Assembly (NCBI RefSeq): GCF_009796745.1
Contig: NZ_CP047024.1
Location: 682,001 to 746,000 of the forward strand
DNA from: Paraglaciecola sp. L1A13
GTDB lineage: Bacteria > Pseudomonadota > Gammaproteobacteria > Enterobacterales > Alteromonadaceae
Reading direction: 5' to 3'
Length of the DNA: 64,000 nt
A program made the translations under genes and the position numbers. Under the pieces are notes generated by a model. That model saw only the letters and a program-made list of their open reading frames with translations, was not told the DNA's origin and did not search any database. Positions within the stretch are counted from its first letter, which is position 1. Each line of letters begins with the position of its first letter. Of the stretch, positions 28,653 through 37,123 are shown one piece after another.

Positions 28653-30179
28653 ATGTCAAAAGCGGTAAAGAAAATTGTCATCGTTGGTGGCGGCACTGCA
28701 GGTTGGTTAACGGCTGCTATTGTTGCTGCGCAGCATAAAACGGACGACAACAACGGTTTACAAATTGTGCTGGTTGAATCTTCTGATATTCCCACTGTCG
28801 GCGTAGGTGAAGGCACTTGGCCAACTATGAAGAACACCTTGCAGCAAATTGGCTTAAAAGAAAGTGAGGTTTTTGCTCGCTGTCATGCCGGTTTTAAGCA
28901 AGGTGGCAAGTTTGTGGATTGGGTGCACGGCAACGGCGATTTCTATTATCACCCGTTTACGGTGCCTCTAGGGTACGGGCGTATTGACTTGGCTCCTTAT
29001 GTAGACAAGATTGAAAACTATGCTGTGGAGTCCAACTTTCAGCACCATGTCTGTGAAGCTGGGTTAGCGCCGCGCTCTATGGCCGATGCAGAATACAAAG
29101 GTCAATGTAATTACGCTTATCACCTCGATGCTGGTGAATTTGCCGAAGTTCTCAAAGAACACTGTAAAAACAACCTCAACGTGACGCAAGTCATCGGCAC
29201 GGTTGATAAAGTCAATTTGACCGATGATGGCGCTATTGCCTCCATTACGCTCAAGAGTTATGAGCAGATTGATGCTGACTTGTTTGTGGATTGCACCGGT
29301 TTTGCTTCATTACTATTAGGCCAAGCGTTAGACGTTCCCTTCATTTCCGCCGATAAAGTATTGTTTAATGATTCAGCTTTGGCTTTGCATATGCCTTATG
29401 AAAACGCCACTAGTCCGATAGCCAGTCATACGATAGCAACAGGGCAGAGTGCAGGCTGGATCTGGGATATTGGATTAACGCACCGACGCGGTGTTGGACA
29501 TGTGTATTCCAGTCAGTATTTATCTGACGATGAAGCAGAAGCGAATTTGCGCCGTTATTTGGGCCCGATGTCAGATGATATCCCCGTGCGTAAAATAAGC
29601 TTTAAGTCTGGCCACAGAGCACAAGTTTGGAAAAAGAACTGTGTGGCAGTTGGTATGGCTGCAGGGTTTGTTGAGCCTTTAGAGGCTACGGCAATCATGC
29701 TGGTGGAAATTTCAGCACGTTTTATTGCCGATAACATTCCGCCTGATACCAGCTTGACGGCGATTATTGAGAAGCGCTTTAATCAACAAATGGCCTATCG
29801 TTGGTCACGCATTATCGACTTTCTAAAACTACATTACATGCTGACCAAACGCCCGGAACCTTATTGGCAGGCGCATACGCAAGCCGACTCTATTCCAGCG
29901 TCACTGAAAGAAGACTTGGCTCTATGGAAATTTAGAGGGCCTATTACCGCCGATTTCGATGCTGCTATTGAGTTGTTCCCGGCGGCGAGCTACCAATACG
30001 TTTTATACGGAATGGGCTTCACGCCAGATTTCAGCCGTCAGCCTCATCTATACAATGAGCACGCAAATGCCCATAAAATAATACAGCGTAATCAGCAGCT
30101 TACTCAGCAGTTGCTGCAAACACTTCCTCCTCACAGAGAATATATAGAGCGGTGGTTAAGCACCCAGAGTATGAGATAA
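28653..30179 (+). CDS. Tryptophan-halogenase-family flavoprotein
   Basis: The 508-residue product has the FAD-binding motif VIVGGGTAGW at the N-terminus and the halogenase-like VGVGEGTWPT segment. Lys86 in GGKFVDW aligns with the catalytic lysine of PrnA-type halogenases. The diagnostic W-x-W-x-I-P motif is changed to WIWDIG (residues 269-274), and the later PLEAT replaces the PLES of PrnA. Family members are common beside TonB receptors and SapC-type genes in Alteromonadales and Xanthomonadales, mostly without known substrates. I chose ATG at 28653, which starts the Rossmann fold directly, although its ribosome site is weak; the frame extends to a TTG at 28587. The SapC gene follows 2 bp later. 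Confidence 0.88.
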   Translation: MSKAVKKIVIVGGGTAGWLTAAIVAAQHKTDDNNGLQIVLVESSDIPTVGVGEGTWPTMKNTLQQIGLKESEVFARCHAGFKQGGKFVDWVHGNGDFYYHPFTVPLGYGRIDLAPYVDKIENYAVESNFQHHVCEAGLAPRSMADAEYKGQCNYAYHLDAGEFAEVLKEHCKNNLNVTQVIGTVDKVNLTDDGAIASITLKSYEQIDADLFVDCTGFASLLLGQALDVPFISADKVLFNDSALALHMPYENATSPIASHTIATGQSAGWIWDIGLTHRRGVGHVYSSQYLSDDEAEANLRRYLGPMSDDIPVRKISFKSGHRAQVWKKNCVAVGMAAGFVEPLEATAIMLVEISARFIADNIPPDTSLTAIIEKRFNQQMAYRWSRIIDFLKLHYMLTKRPEPYWQAHTQADSIPASLKEDLALWKFRGPITADFDAAIELFPAASYQYVLYGMGFTPDFSRQPHLYNEHANAHKIIQRNQQLTQQLLQTLPPHREYIERWLSTQSMR

Positions 30180-30181
30180 CC

Positions 30182-30946
30182 ATGAGCACACTTGTCGAAT
30201 TAAGTAATACCGTACACAAAGATTTAAAACTTCGAGAAAATAGCCTGGCTCAATTTGCCCAGAGTCAGCAGATTATGCGTCTTCGGGTTTCAGAGGTAGG
30301 GAAGGCTGCAACTAATTTCCCGTTATTTTTCTCACGTAATCAGCAAGACGGCAGTTGGGTGCTATCGGCGCTTAGCAGTTTTGAGTCAATGCAAAATTTG
30401 TTTGTCGATGAAGGACGTTGGAATGCCATTTATCAACCGACAAGTCTACAAACCTTTCCGTTTTACCTAATGCAGTCTCCTAAAGTTGAAAATAGCTACA
30501 CCATTGGAATCTTGGAAAGCAGTGAAGTATTTTCTAAAGAATCCGGTGAAGAGATATTTGATAGTGCAGGCCGAGCTTCTCAATTCCTAAGTAAAGCGAA
30601 AAGTTTACTGGAAGCAAGTATTAAGCAAGACATAGAAACCTATCGTTTTATGCAAGAAGCCGAAGCGTTGGGTCTTATTAAGGCCATCGATTTACAATTG
30701 GTTTTCGAAGATGGCAACACACAAAATATCGCAGGTTTGTGCACAATCGACGAAGATAAATTACAAAGCTTAACGCCTGAAAAAATGACAAGGTTAAATG
30801 ATAGTGGTTATTTAATTGCTATTCACGCCATGTTGTTATCCATCTATCAGTTGAACCTGTTGCTTAGAAAGCACAATGAACGCAATACCGAAAACAAGAT
30901 CACTCAACTTAAAATCGAAGTCGCGAAAGACAGAGTGGCGTCTTAA
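30182..30946 (+). CDS. SapC family protein, first copy
   Basis: The 254-residue product belongs to the SapC family (named after a Campylobacter S-layer-related gene), whose members in marine bacteria nearly always sit beside TonB receptors and tryptophan-halogenase-like genes. The central pattern is FPLFFSRNQQDG... FVDEGRWNAIYQPTSLQTFPFYL. No signal peptide or membrane segment is visible, so it is probably cytoplasmic. The biochemical role is unknown. It starts 2 bp after the halogenase-like stop and is clearly in the same operon. A paralogue is encoded at 34493-35272. Confidence 0.85.
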   Translation: MSTLVELSNTVHKDLKLRENSLAQFAQSQQIMRLRVSEVGKAATNFPLFFSRNQQDGSWVLSALSSFESMQNLFVDEGRWNAIYQPTSLQTFPFYLMQSPKVENSYTIGILESSEVFSKESGEEIFDSAGRASQFLSKAKSLLEASIKQDIETYRFMQEAEALGLIKAIDLQLVFEDGNTQNIAGLCTIDEDKLQSLTPEKMTRLNDSGYLIAIHAMLLSIYQLNLLLRKHNERNTENKITQLKIEVAKDRVAS

Positions 30947-31058
30947 CCCTTTAAACTTGTTCCGTCTTTGCCACATTTCTGGGTGGTAACAGACCGGATT
31001 ATTAAGCACATAAATAGTAATCAATGTATACACAGCATGATTGCAGAGGAAATATCAG

Positions 31059-32525
31059 ATGTCAGAAAATATGGTTCAAACGGCGGTATTCGCTTTAGTT
31101 ACAGGCATTATAGGCTTGCTAACGTATTTGAAATGCCGCGGTCATGGACATAACCAGCAGAGTCAAAACAAGGAGTACTTTCTCGCTGGTGGCGGTTTAA
31201 CCTGGATGTTTGTTGCAGGTTCAATCACGTTAACAAACTTGAGTACTGACCAACTGGTGGGTATGAATGGCAACCAAATGGCGTTGTTGGCTTGGTGGGA
31301 ATTTTCGGCGGTGATTGGTTTGATCATTCTTGCTAAAGTCTTTATCCCGATCTATTACAAATATAATTGTACGACAACCACAGAGCTATTAGAAAAACGC
31401 TACAAAAACAAGCACATTCGTGCGGTTATTGGTATGTTGTTTTTCTTAGGTAACGCCTTGATTTATATGCCAGCTGTTATTTATTCAGGCTCACTCTTTA
31501 TGCAAACCATGTTCAATGTGGATATTCCGCTTATGTATATCGCCATCGCCTTTGCTGCTTTGGGGGCGGTCTATGCCATTTTCGGTGGTTTACGGGCTGT
31601 TGCCGTATCCGATACATACTCTGGGGTACTGTTGCTAAGTATGGCTGTGTTAGTGGTTTTCTTATCGCTTGCAGCGATTGATTTTGACTTCAGTGGTATT
31701 CCTGCTGAAAGGCTAACGCTTATCGGTGCACCTGATTCTCCCTTACCCTGGCAGACGCTGCTTACCGGAATGATCTTTATTCAAATATATTATTGGGGAA
31801 CCAATCAGACGATTACCCAGCGTGCTATGGCTGCTCCTAATGTTAAAGAAGCCCAAAAAGGTGTCTTCGCTGCTGCGGGTATTCGAATTCTAATCGTTCC
31901 CGCTATCATTGTCTTACCTGGTATTGTGTCATTTAAGCTTTATGGCGATATTGGTGATGCTGCTTACGGACGCATTGTAGGGGATGTAATGCCATTGTGG
32001 CTTACCGGTGTATTTGCAGCCGCAATGGCTGCTGCGGTTTTATCTACCTATAACAGCTTATTGAACTCTGCGACGGCTTTGTACGTATGTGATATTCATG
32101 AAGCTTATATTAACGACAACCCAAATGTAGTGCGCTTAAGTGGTTGGGTAACAGCGTTGCTGACTGTATTATCATTAGTCTTAGTACCAATTTACCAACA
32201 GGCCGACAGTATCATTAACTTGTTGCAACAGTTAAATGGTTTATTAAGTATGCCAATATTGTCAATATTCGTCGTAGGGTTGGTGTTCAAAGATGTTGAT
32301 GCACGAGCGGGCATCGCGGCGGTCATTTTTGGGGTGTTATTGTATGGCTCTCTGACGTTTGATTTCTCGCCAATTTATTCCACTTGGCACTATATCCATT
32401 TAATGCCTATTACATTAGTTTCGTGCATCAGTTTTGCCTTGTTTGTTAACAGGTTTGTTTTAGGACAAAGGGCAAAATTTGCGTGGGGCAGTGATGATGG
32501 CGTTGAAGCTATAAGTAAAGTTTAA
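31059..32525 (+). CDS. Sodium:solute symporter (SSS/SGLT family)
   Basis: The 488-residue product is a multi-pass membrane protein with about 13-14 helices and SSS signatures such as EYFLAGGGLTWMFVAGSI near the N-terminus and IYYWGTNQTITQRAMAA in the middle, close to the SGLT sugar-transporter branch. It should import a sugar or polyol with Na+ across the inner membrane. I chose ATG at 31059, 8 bp after AGAGGAAA; the frame also opens at a TTG at 31041. It lies between the SapC gene and the GlpD-like gene, giving a complete uptake route: outer membrane (TonB receptor), then inner membrane (this protein), then the cytoplasmic GH36. Confidence 0.92.
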   Translation: MSENMVQTAVFALVTGIIGLLTYLKCRGHGHNQQSQNKEYFLAGGGLTWMFVAGSITLTNLSTDQLVGMNGNQMALLAWWEFSAVIGLIILAKVFIPIYYKYNCTTTTELLEKRYKNKHIRAVIGMLFFLGNALIYMPAVIYSGSLFMQTMFNVDIPLMYIAIAFAALGAVYAIFGGLRAVAVSDTYSGVLLLSMAVLVVFLSLAAIDFDFSGIPAERLTLIGAPDSPLPWQTLLTGMIFIQIYYWGTNQTITQRAMAAPNVKEAQKGVFAAAGIRILIVPAIIVLPGIVSFKLYGDIGDAAYGRIVGDVMPLWLTGVFAAAMAAAVLSTYNSLLNSATALYVCDIHEAYINDNPNVVRLSGWVTALLTVLSLVLVPIYQQADSIINLLQQLNGLLSMPILSIFVVGLVFKDVDARAGIAAVIFGVLLYGSLTFDFSPIYSTWHYIHLMPITLVSCISFALFVNRFVLGQRAKFAWGSDDGVEAISKV

Positions 32526-32549
32526 ACATATTTAATTATCGGAAGAGAC

Positions 32550-34190
32550 ATGAACAACCTGAGAAAGAGTAACATCCGTCAATTGCCCAAAGGGACGTTT
32601 GATACCCTAATTATTGGCGGCGGCATTAATGGTGCTGTTGCCGCAGCAGCACTGGCGGCGAAAGGGGTAAAAGTCGCGTTGATCGATAAAGGCGATTTTG
32701 CGGGCTTTACAAGTTCTAATTCTTCCAATTTGGCCTGGGGAGGCATTAAGTATTTAGAGAGTTATGAATATGCTCTGGTCAACAAGCTGTGTAAAAGTCG
32801 TAATCATTTGATGCGCAGTTATCCGTCTACGGTAAAAGAGATTCGTTTTTTAACCAGTATTCAAAAAGGCTTCCGCTTTCCGCCCTTGTTTGTGTATATG
32901 GGGACTTTATTATATTGGGTGATGGGGCGGCTATTTACTAAAATGCCTCACTACCTTAGCGGTGGTAAAATTAAGTCTTTGGAAGACGTTATCAATACAC
33001 AAAACGTCGTCGGTGGATTTGAATACTCAGATGCTTACTTACAAGACAATGATGCGCGTTTTGTTTTTAACTTTATCCGTTCGAGTATGAGTTACGGTTG
33101 TATTGCCGCGAACTATGTAGAGTCCCTTGGTTCCACAAAAAACGGAGACATTTGGACCACAAAAGCGAAAGATGCCATAACGGGGGAAGAATTTGAGATT
33201 ACCTCTAAGGTATTGATTAATGCCGCGGGTCCATTTGTTGATCCCCTGAATGATTTAAACCAAGAAAAAACTGAACACCATCACGTGTTCTCGAAAGGGA
33301 TTCACCTTATTGTTGATCGCGTAACTGATAGTAATAAAGTGCTAACCTTTTTCGCAGACGATGGGCGTTTGTTTTTTGTTATCCCTATGGGGCCAAAAAC
33401 CTGTATCGGTACAACTGATACCCAGGTAGAAAATCCTTATGCCCATGTCACAGAGGCAGACCGTCAGTTTGTTTTGGATAACGTAAACAAGTTATTGGCT
33501 CTTGATAAACCACTGACCAAAGACGATGTTATTGCGGAGCGCTGTGGCGTGCGTCCACTTGCTATAAAAGGCTCAGGTGGGAAGGCTGATTGGGTTCAAT
33601 TGTCTCGCAAACATGCAATTGACCAGAATTCTGAGCATAAGTATATGTCTATATTTGGTGGAAAACTGACGGACTGTATTAATGTCGGGGATGAAGTAGC
33701 AGGTATAGTGAAAAGTTACGGCATCGACTTACCCTTTGCCGATTTTAAGTGGTATGGCGAGCCTGACGATACGGTACGTGATGAATTTTTTCATCGGGCC
33801 AAGTTGATGAATTTTGACGCGCTAACACCTGAAACATCGTCGGAACCACTCACGTTACGTTTTTGGCGTCGTTATGGGCGTAACGCCATAAATATGCTGG
33901 AAGACATTCGTGAAAATCCCGAAAAAGCTGAGTTACTTATTGAAAACTCAGAATATTTACGAGTAGAAATAGAGCACGCTGCCCAGCGCGAAATGGTCAC
34001 GAAGTTAGAGGATTTTTTGCGCCGCCGTTCTAAAATCTCTTTAGTTGTGCGTCAAGAAGACATACTTGCGGCCCCAGGGTTACGAGAAGCCTGTGAAATA
34101 TTATTTGGCGATGAGGCTGAAGCCAAATTACAGGAATATATTACCAGTGTACGTAAAGATGTTAGTCCCGCCACAGATGTGATAGCTTAG
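32550..34190 (+). CDS. GlpD-like FAD-dependent glycerol-3-phosphate dehydrogenase family protein
   Basis: The 546-residue product has the GlpD fold: FAD-binding IIGGGINGAVAAAALA, the SSNSSNLAWGGIKYLE segment, and a central GTTDTQ plus GVRPLA pattern typical of glycerol-3-phosphate dehydrogenases, then a helical C-terminal domain. Where GlpD has GGLRYLE, this protein has Lys67 in GGIKYLE. It is long enough for a full catalytic enzyme. Known relatives oxidise sn-glycerol 3-phosphate to dihydroxyacetone phosphate and pass electrons to quinone at the membrane. Its place 24 bp after the symporter and next to an alpha-galactosidase suggests it handles the aglycone of the imported galactoside. No glycerol kinase is in the window. 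Confidence 0.85.
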   Translation: MNNLRKSNIRQLPKGTFDTLIIGGGINGAVAAAALAAKGVKVALIDKGDFAGFTSSNSSNLAWGGIKYLESYEYALVNKLCKSRNHLMRSYPSTVKEIRFLTSIQKGFRFPPLFVYMGTLLYWVMGRLFTKMPHYLSGGKIKSLEDVINTQNVVGGFEYSDAYLQDNDARFVFNFIRSSMSYGCIAANYVESLGSTKNGDIWTTKAKDAITGEEFEITSKVLINAAGPFVDPLNDLNQEKTEHHHVFSKGIHLIVDRVTDSNKVLTFFADDGRLFFVIPMGPKTCIGTTDTQVENPYAHVTEADRQFVLDNVNKLLALDKPLTKDDVIAERCGVRPLAIKGSGGKADWVQLSRKHAIDQNSEHKYMSIFGGKLTDCINVGDEVAGIVKSYGIDLPFADFKWYGEPDDTVRDEFFHRAKLMNFDALTPETSSEPLTLRFWRRYGRNAINMLEDIRENPEKAELLIENSEYLRVEIEHAAQREMVTKLEDFLRRRSKISLVVRQEDILAAPGLREACEILFGDEAEAKLQEYITSVRKDVSPATDVIA

Positions 34191-34197
34191 CTTTATT

Positions 34198-34226
34198 CGA
34201 GGCAGTGCACAGTGTGTACCGCCTCG
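34198..34226 (+). terminator. Stem-loop just after the GlpD-like gene
   Basis: CGAGGC (34198-34203) pairs with GCCTCG (34221-34226), with additional inner GT/AC pairing, followed by TTTC. It is a possible end of the receptor-to-GlpD-like transcript. Confidence 0.5.
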
Positions 34227-34492
34227 TTTCAGCAAAAATAAAGAGTTGTAAGCTGCATTTTATGCCGCGTTCAGGATTAAATGAACAAATTAGATATAAT
34301 TCATTTACATTCGTGACATCACTCAATAAATAAAAGATACTTGCTGTTGTAAAATTAGCATTAGGGATCGCATATTTAATGGCCTAGAGGCCATTTTTTT
34401 ATACCTGAATACCCAAGTGTACCGTATAGACGGTCTGCTAATCGGCCATCAAAAGCAACCAGTTTTGAACATTAAAGTAAGAGATATCCTCT
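34227..34492. other. Intergenic region before the second SapC gene
   Basis: Apart from the terminator at 34378-34400 and a small inverted repeat at 34421-34434 (ACCGT-ATAG-ACGGT), I see nothing. The second SapC gene therefore probably has its own promoter here. Confidence 0.4.
34378..34400 (+). terminator. Intrinsic terminator upstream of the second SapC gene
   Basis: AATGGCC (34378-34384) pairs with GGCCATT (34389-34395) around TAGA, followed by seven T residues. Its distance from the GlpD-like stop (almost 190 bp) suggests either a long 3' untranslated region or a short unannotated transcript ending here. Confidence 0.85.
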
Positions 34493-35272
34493 ATGACAAT
34501 CAGCTACATCCCTCTTGATAAAGAGAAACATAAAGACCTTAAAATAAATCTTCAGCACGATTTCGGCTATGCCAAAGAAGCCCATATTGCTGCGGCATCT
34601 ATCCGTGAATACGCTCAGCTTGCTAGCGTGATGCCAGTTGTTTTTGTTAAAGATCCGAATTCAGAAAACTTCCACTCTGTTGCCGTGTTAGGCACTGAGA
34701 AAGGCGCGAACTTATTTGTTCACGAAGGCAAGTGGCAAGTACATTGTTTGCCAATGAACATTCAGCGCTATCCTTTCGATGTACGTCCTGATGGTGAAAA
34801 GCTAGGCGTATTCTTTGACGAGAACAGCTCATTGGTAACGGACGACGGTGAACCAGTTTTCACTGCGGAAGGCCAACCTAGCCCGTTTTTAGAGAACCGT
34901 CAGCAGTTGCTTTCAGAATTAGCTAATAGTGAAATGGCGACTCAGCGTTTCATTAAAAAATTAGTTGAGCTAGATTTGCTTGATCCAATTGAATTATTGG
35001 TTAATTACACTAACGGCGAAAAACGCAATATTACGGGCATGTTCAGTGTCAGTGAAAAGCGCTTACAAGATTTAGACGAAGCGCACGTTGTTGAACTGCA
35101 CAAAAGCGGTTTCTTAGGTGCTGCTTATGCAATACTTATGTCATTAGGGCAACTGAATCGTTTGGTTCAATTGTCGAATAACACAGACAAGCCGATTCAG
35201 AACTTGCAATTGCGTGTTGGTGATGCGATCACTAAAGATCAAACAGCAGAACAGCCTGCTGCCAACGCATAA
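34493..35272 (+). CDS. SapC family protein, second copy
   Basis: The 259-residue product shares its layout with the protein at 30182-30946: MPVVFVKDPNSENFHSVAVLG, then FVHEGKWQVHCLPMNIQRYPFDV, then a C-terminal helical part ending near SLGQLNRLV. Similarity is moderate, so the pair is an old duplication or a separate recruitment. No signal peptide is seen. It is flanked by terminators on both sides and is likely transcribed on its own. The function is unknown. Confidence 0.83.
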   Translation: MTISYIPLDKEKHKDLKINLQHDFGYAKEAHIAAASIREYAQLASVMPVVFVKDPNSENFHSVAVLGTEKGANLFVHEGKWQVHCLPMNIQRYPFDVRPDGEKLGVFFDENSSLVTDDGEPVFTAEGQPSPFLENRQQLLSELANSEMATQRFIKKLVELDLLDPIELLVNYTNGEKRNITGMFSVSEKRLQDLDEAHVVELHKSGFLGAAYAILMSLGQLNRLVQLSNNTDKPIQNLQLRVGDAITKDQTAEQPAANA

Positions 35273-35311
35273 TTATATAAATGTCCCGTCCTAGAATAAG
35301 TTGACGGTTTT

Positions 35312-35337
35312 AAGCCCGCTTTATAGCGGGCTTTTTT
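35312..35337 (+). terminator. Intrinsic terminator of the second SapC gene
   Basis: AAGCCCGCT (35312-35320) pairs with AGCGGGCTT (35325-35333) around TTAT, followed by a T-run to 35337. Confidence 0.93.
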
Positions 35338-35512
35338 ATGGGGAATCAAATCTGTCGCTAACGTAAAGACGTGATGACGATAGTATTAATAGCTGTTTAC
35401 ATATTTTTTGTTCTACTTGGTACATAAATCGATTAGCTTATCCCTTGGTTTTATTTTGTCAGCCCCCAACTATTCAACATGACGTATCAAAACAGCCGAG
35501 GAAATCTTTATT

Positions 35513-36361
35513 ATGCCTGATCCGACTTATACTCCCCCTGCCATTTGGTCTTTCGATGCCGAAAATGGCGGAAAGTTTGCTAATATTAATCGCCCTACAG
35601 CGGGGGCTCGTTTTGATAAAACGCTTTCTCGAGGTGAACATCCTTTTCAATTGCATTCGATGGCTACCCCAAACGGTGTCAAAGTAACGGTTATGCTTGA
35701 GGAGCTACTTTCTGCCGGTTTCAGCGGCGCAGAATACGACGCCTATCCTGTTAATATTGGTGAAGGTGATCAGTTCGGTAGTGGTTTCGTGGAAATCAAT
35801 CCCAACTCAAAAATTCCAGCACTAATTGATACCACAACGACCCCAGAAACAAGGGTCTTTGAGTCTGGATCTATTTTGCTATATCTTGCTGAAAAATTTG
35901 GCGCATTTCTGCCCAAAGATCATGCTGGGCGAACAGAGTGCCTGAATTGGTTATTTTGGCAGATGGGTAGCGCACCGTTTCTTGGTGGGGGTTTTGGACA
36001 TTTTTATGCATACGCACCGGAAAAGTACCAATACCCTATCGACCGTTACGCAATGGAAGTTAAACGTCAACTTGATGTGTTAAACCAACAACTTGCAAAC
36101 AATAAGTACATTGCAGGTGACGAATATACCATCGCAGATATGGCGATTTGGCCTTGGTACGGGGCGCTTGTACGCAACACCGTATATAACGCTGCTGAGT
36201 TTCTACAGACCCATGAATATACCCATGTGGTTCGTTGGGCGAACGAAATTGCTGAACGAGCTGCTGTTAAGCGCGGGATGATGGTTAATCGTACGTGGGG
36301 CGAACCAGAAGAGCAATTACCTGAGCGACACGCGTCATCTGATTTTGACGCACAAAAATAA
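35513..36361 (+). CDS. yghU: Glutathione-dependent disulfide-bond oxidoreductase YghU (GST family)
   Basis: YghU is a Nu-class GST that reduces disulfides with two bound glutathione molecules. The 282-residue product matches the E. coli protein closely in the stretches I can recall: FANINRP near the N-terminus, TPNGVKVTVMLEEL in the thioredoxin-like domain, NPNSKIPAL, FESGSILLYLAEKFG, APFLGGGFGHFY and AGDEYTIADMAIWPW. The ATG at 35513 follows GAGGAAA. It has its own terminator and is probably not part of the sugar operon. Confidence 0.95.
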   Translation: MPDPTYTPPAIWSFDAENGGKFANINRPTAGARFDKTLSRGEHPFQLHSMATPNGVKVTVMLEELLSAGFSGAEYDAYPVNIGEGDQFGSGFVEINPNSKIPALIDTTTTPETRVFESGSILLYLAEKFGAFLPKDHAGRTECLNWLFWQMGSAPFLGGGFGHFYAYAPEKYQYPIDRYAMEVKRQLDVLNQQLANNKYIAGDEYTIADMAIWPWYGALVRNTVYNAAEFLQTHEYTHVVRWANEIAERAAVKRGMMVNRTWGEPEEQLPERHASSDFDAQK

Positions 36362-36382
36362 CAGGCAATAATTTTATTTTTT

Positions 36383-36406
36383 AAGCCACCATCAGGTGGC
36401 TTTTTT
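36383..36406 (+). terminator. Intrinsic terminator of yghU
   Basis: AAGCCACC (36383-36390) pairs with GGTGGCTT (36395-36402) around ATCA, followed by a T-run to 36406. Confidence 0.93.
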
Positions 36407-36615
36407 GCTAATTAGATAGACCATATAACTGCTTCAGTGTTGTTAATTTTGACAATATTTAAGTATCTACAAGGTTCTTTGCAGATTAGTTTTTAGGAGT
36501 AGGGCGATTAAGCGGCTATTATTAGTTGCAAGCAGATGTCGCTGTGATCCAGCCCGTTGCCGACCCGTAGTATTCAGGACCCATTTTATTTAGCAAAATC
36601 AAACAGGTAATCTCC

Positions 36616-37122
36616 ATGATTGAATTTTCATTGAACGGTAAAAAAATCACCTCCGATGCTGAGGCCGATACACCCTTGTTATGGGTAATACGCGACGAAT
36701 TCGGCCTTAAAGGAACAAAATTTGGGTGTGGTATCGCAATGTGCGGTGCGTGTACTGTGCACTTTAATGGTTCGCCCGTGCGTTCGTGTTCATTGCCGAT
36801 TGGCGCCATCGCCAATGCTGAAATTCGCACGATAGAAGGCTTAGAGGATCAGCATCCTTTGCAAAAAGCATGGGTAGAGCACCAAGTTCCACAGTGTGGT
36901 TACTGCCAGTCAGGACAAATCATGCAAGCGGCCGGGTTATTAGCGACCAACGCTAACCCAAGCGAAGAGGAAATTGAAGCCTACATGAGTGGTAACTTAT
37001 GCCGATGCATGACCTATGCGCGCATCAAAGAAGCTATTAAAGATGTGGCGGGGCAATCGGATTCAGTCGTGCAGATTTACAACCCTAAGCTAGACGCAAA
37101 GCAAACACAGGGAGTAAGTTAA
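36616..37122 (+). CDS. (2Fe-2S)-binding subunit of a molybdenum hydroxylase (IorA-like)
   Basis: The 168-residue product has the two [2Fe-2S] domains of the xanthine dehydrogenase family: a plant-ferredoxin-type domain (KFGCGIAMCGACTVHFNG) and a helical domain (PQCGYCQSGQIM... NLCRCMTYARI). All eight cysteines are present. It pairs with the large subunit that starts one base after its stop codon. The closest known two-subunit relatives are isoquinoline 1-oxidoreductase and aldehyde dehydrogenases of the same fold. It has no signal peptide and would need to leave the cell attached to the Tat-exported large subunit. Confidence 0.92.
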   Translation: MIEFSLNGKKITSDAEADTPLLWVIRDEFGLKGTKFGCGIAMCGACTVHFNGSPVRSCSLPIGAIANAEIRTIEGLEDQHPLQKAWVEHQVPQCGYCQSGQIMQAAGLLATNANPSEEEIEAYMSGNLCRCMTYARIKEAIKDVAGQSDSVVQIYNPKLDAKQTQGVS

Positions 37123-37123
37123 T

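Noticed and set aside
32550..34190. Calling the flavoprotein simply GlpD of aerobic glycerol metabolism
   Set aside because: No glycerol kinase or facilitator is adjacent, the gene sits in a galactoside locus, and a conserved Arg position is Lys, so only a family-level call is justified.
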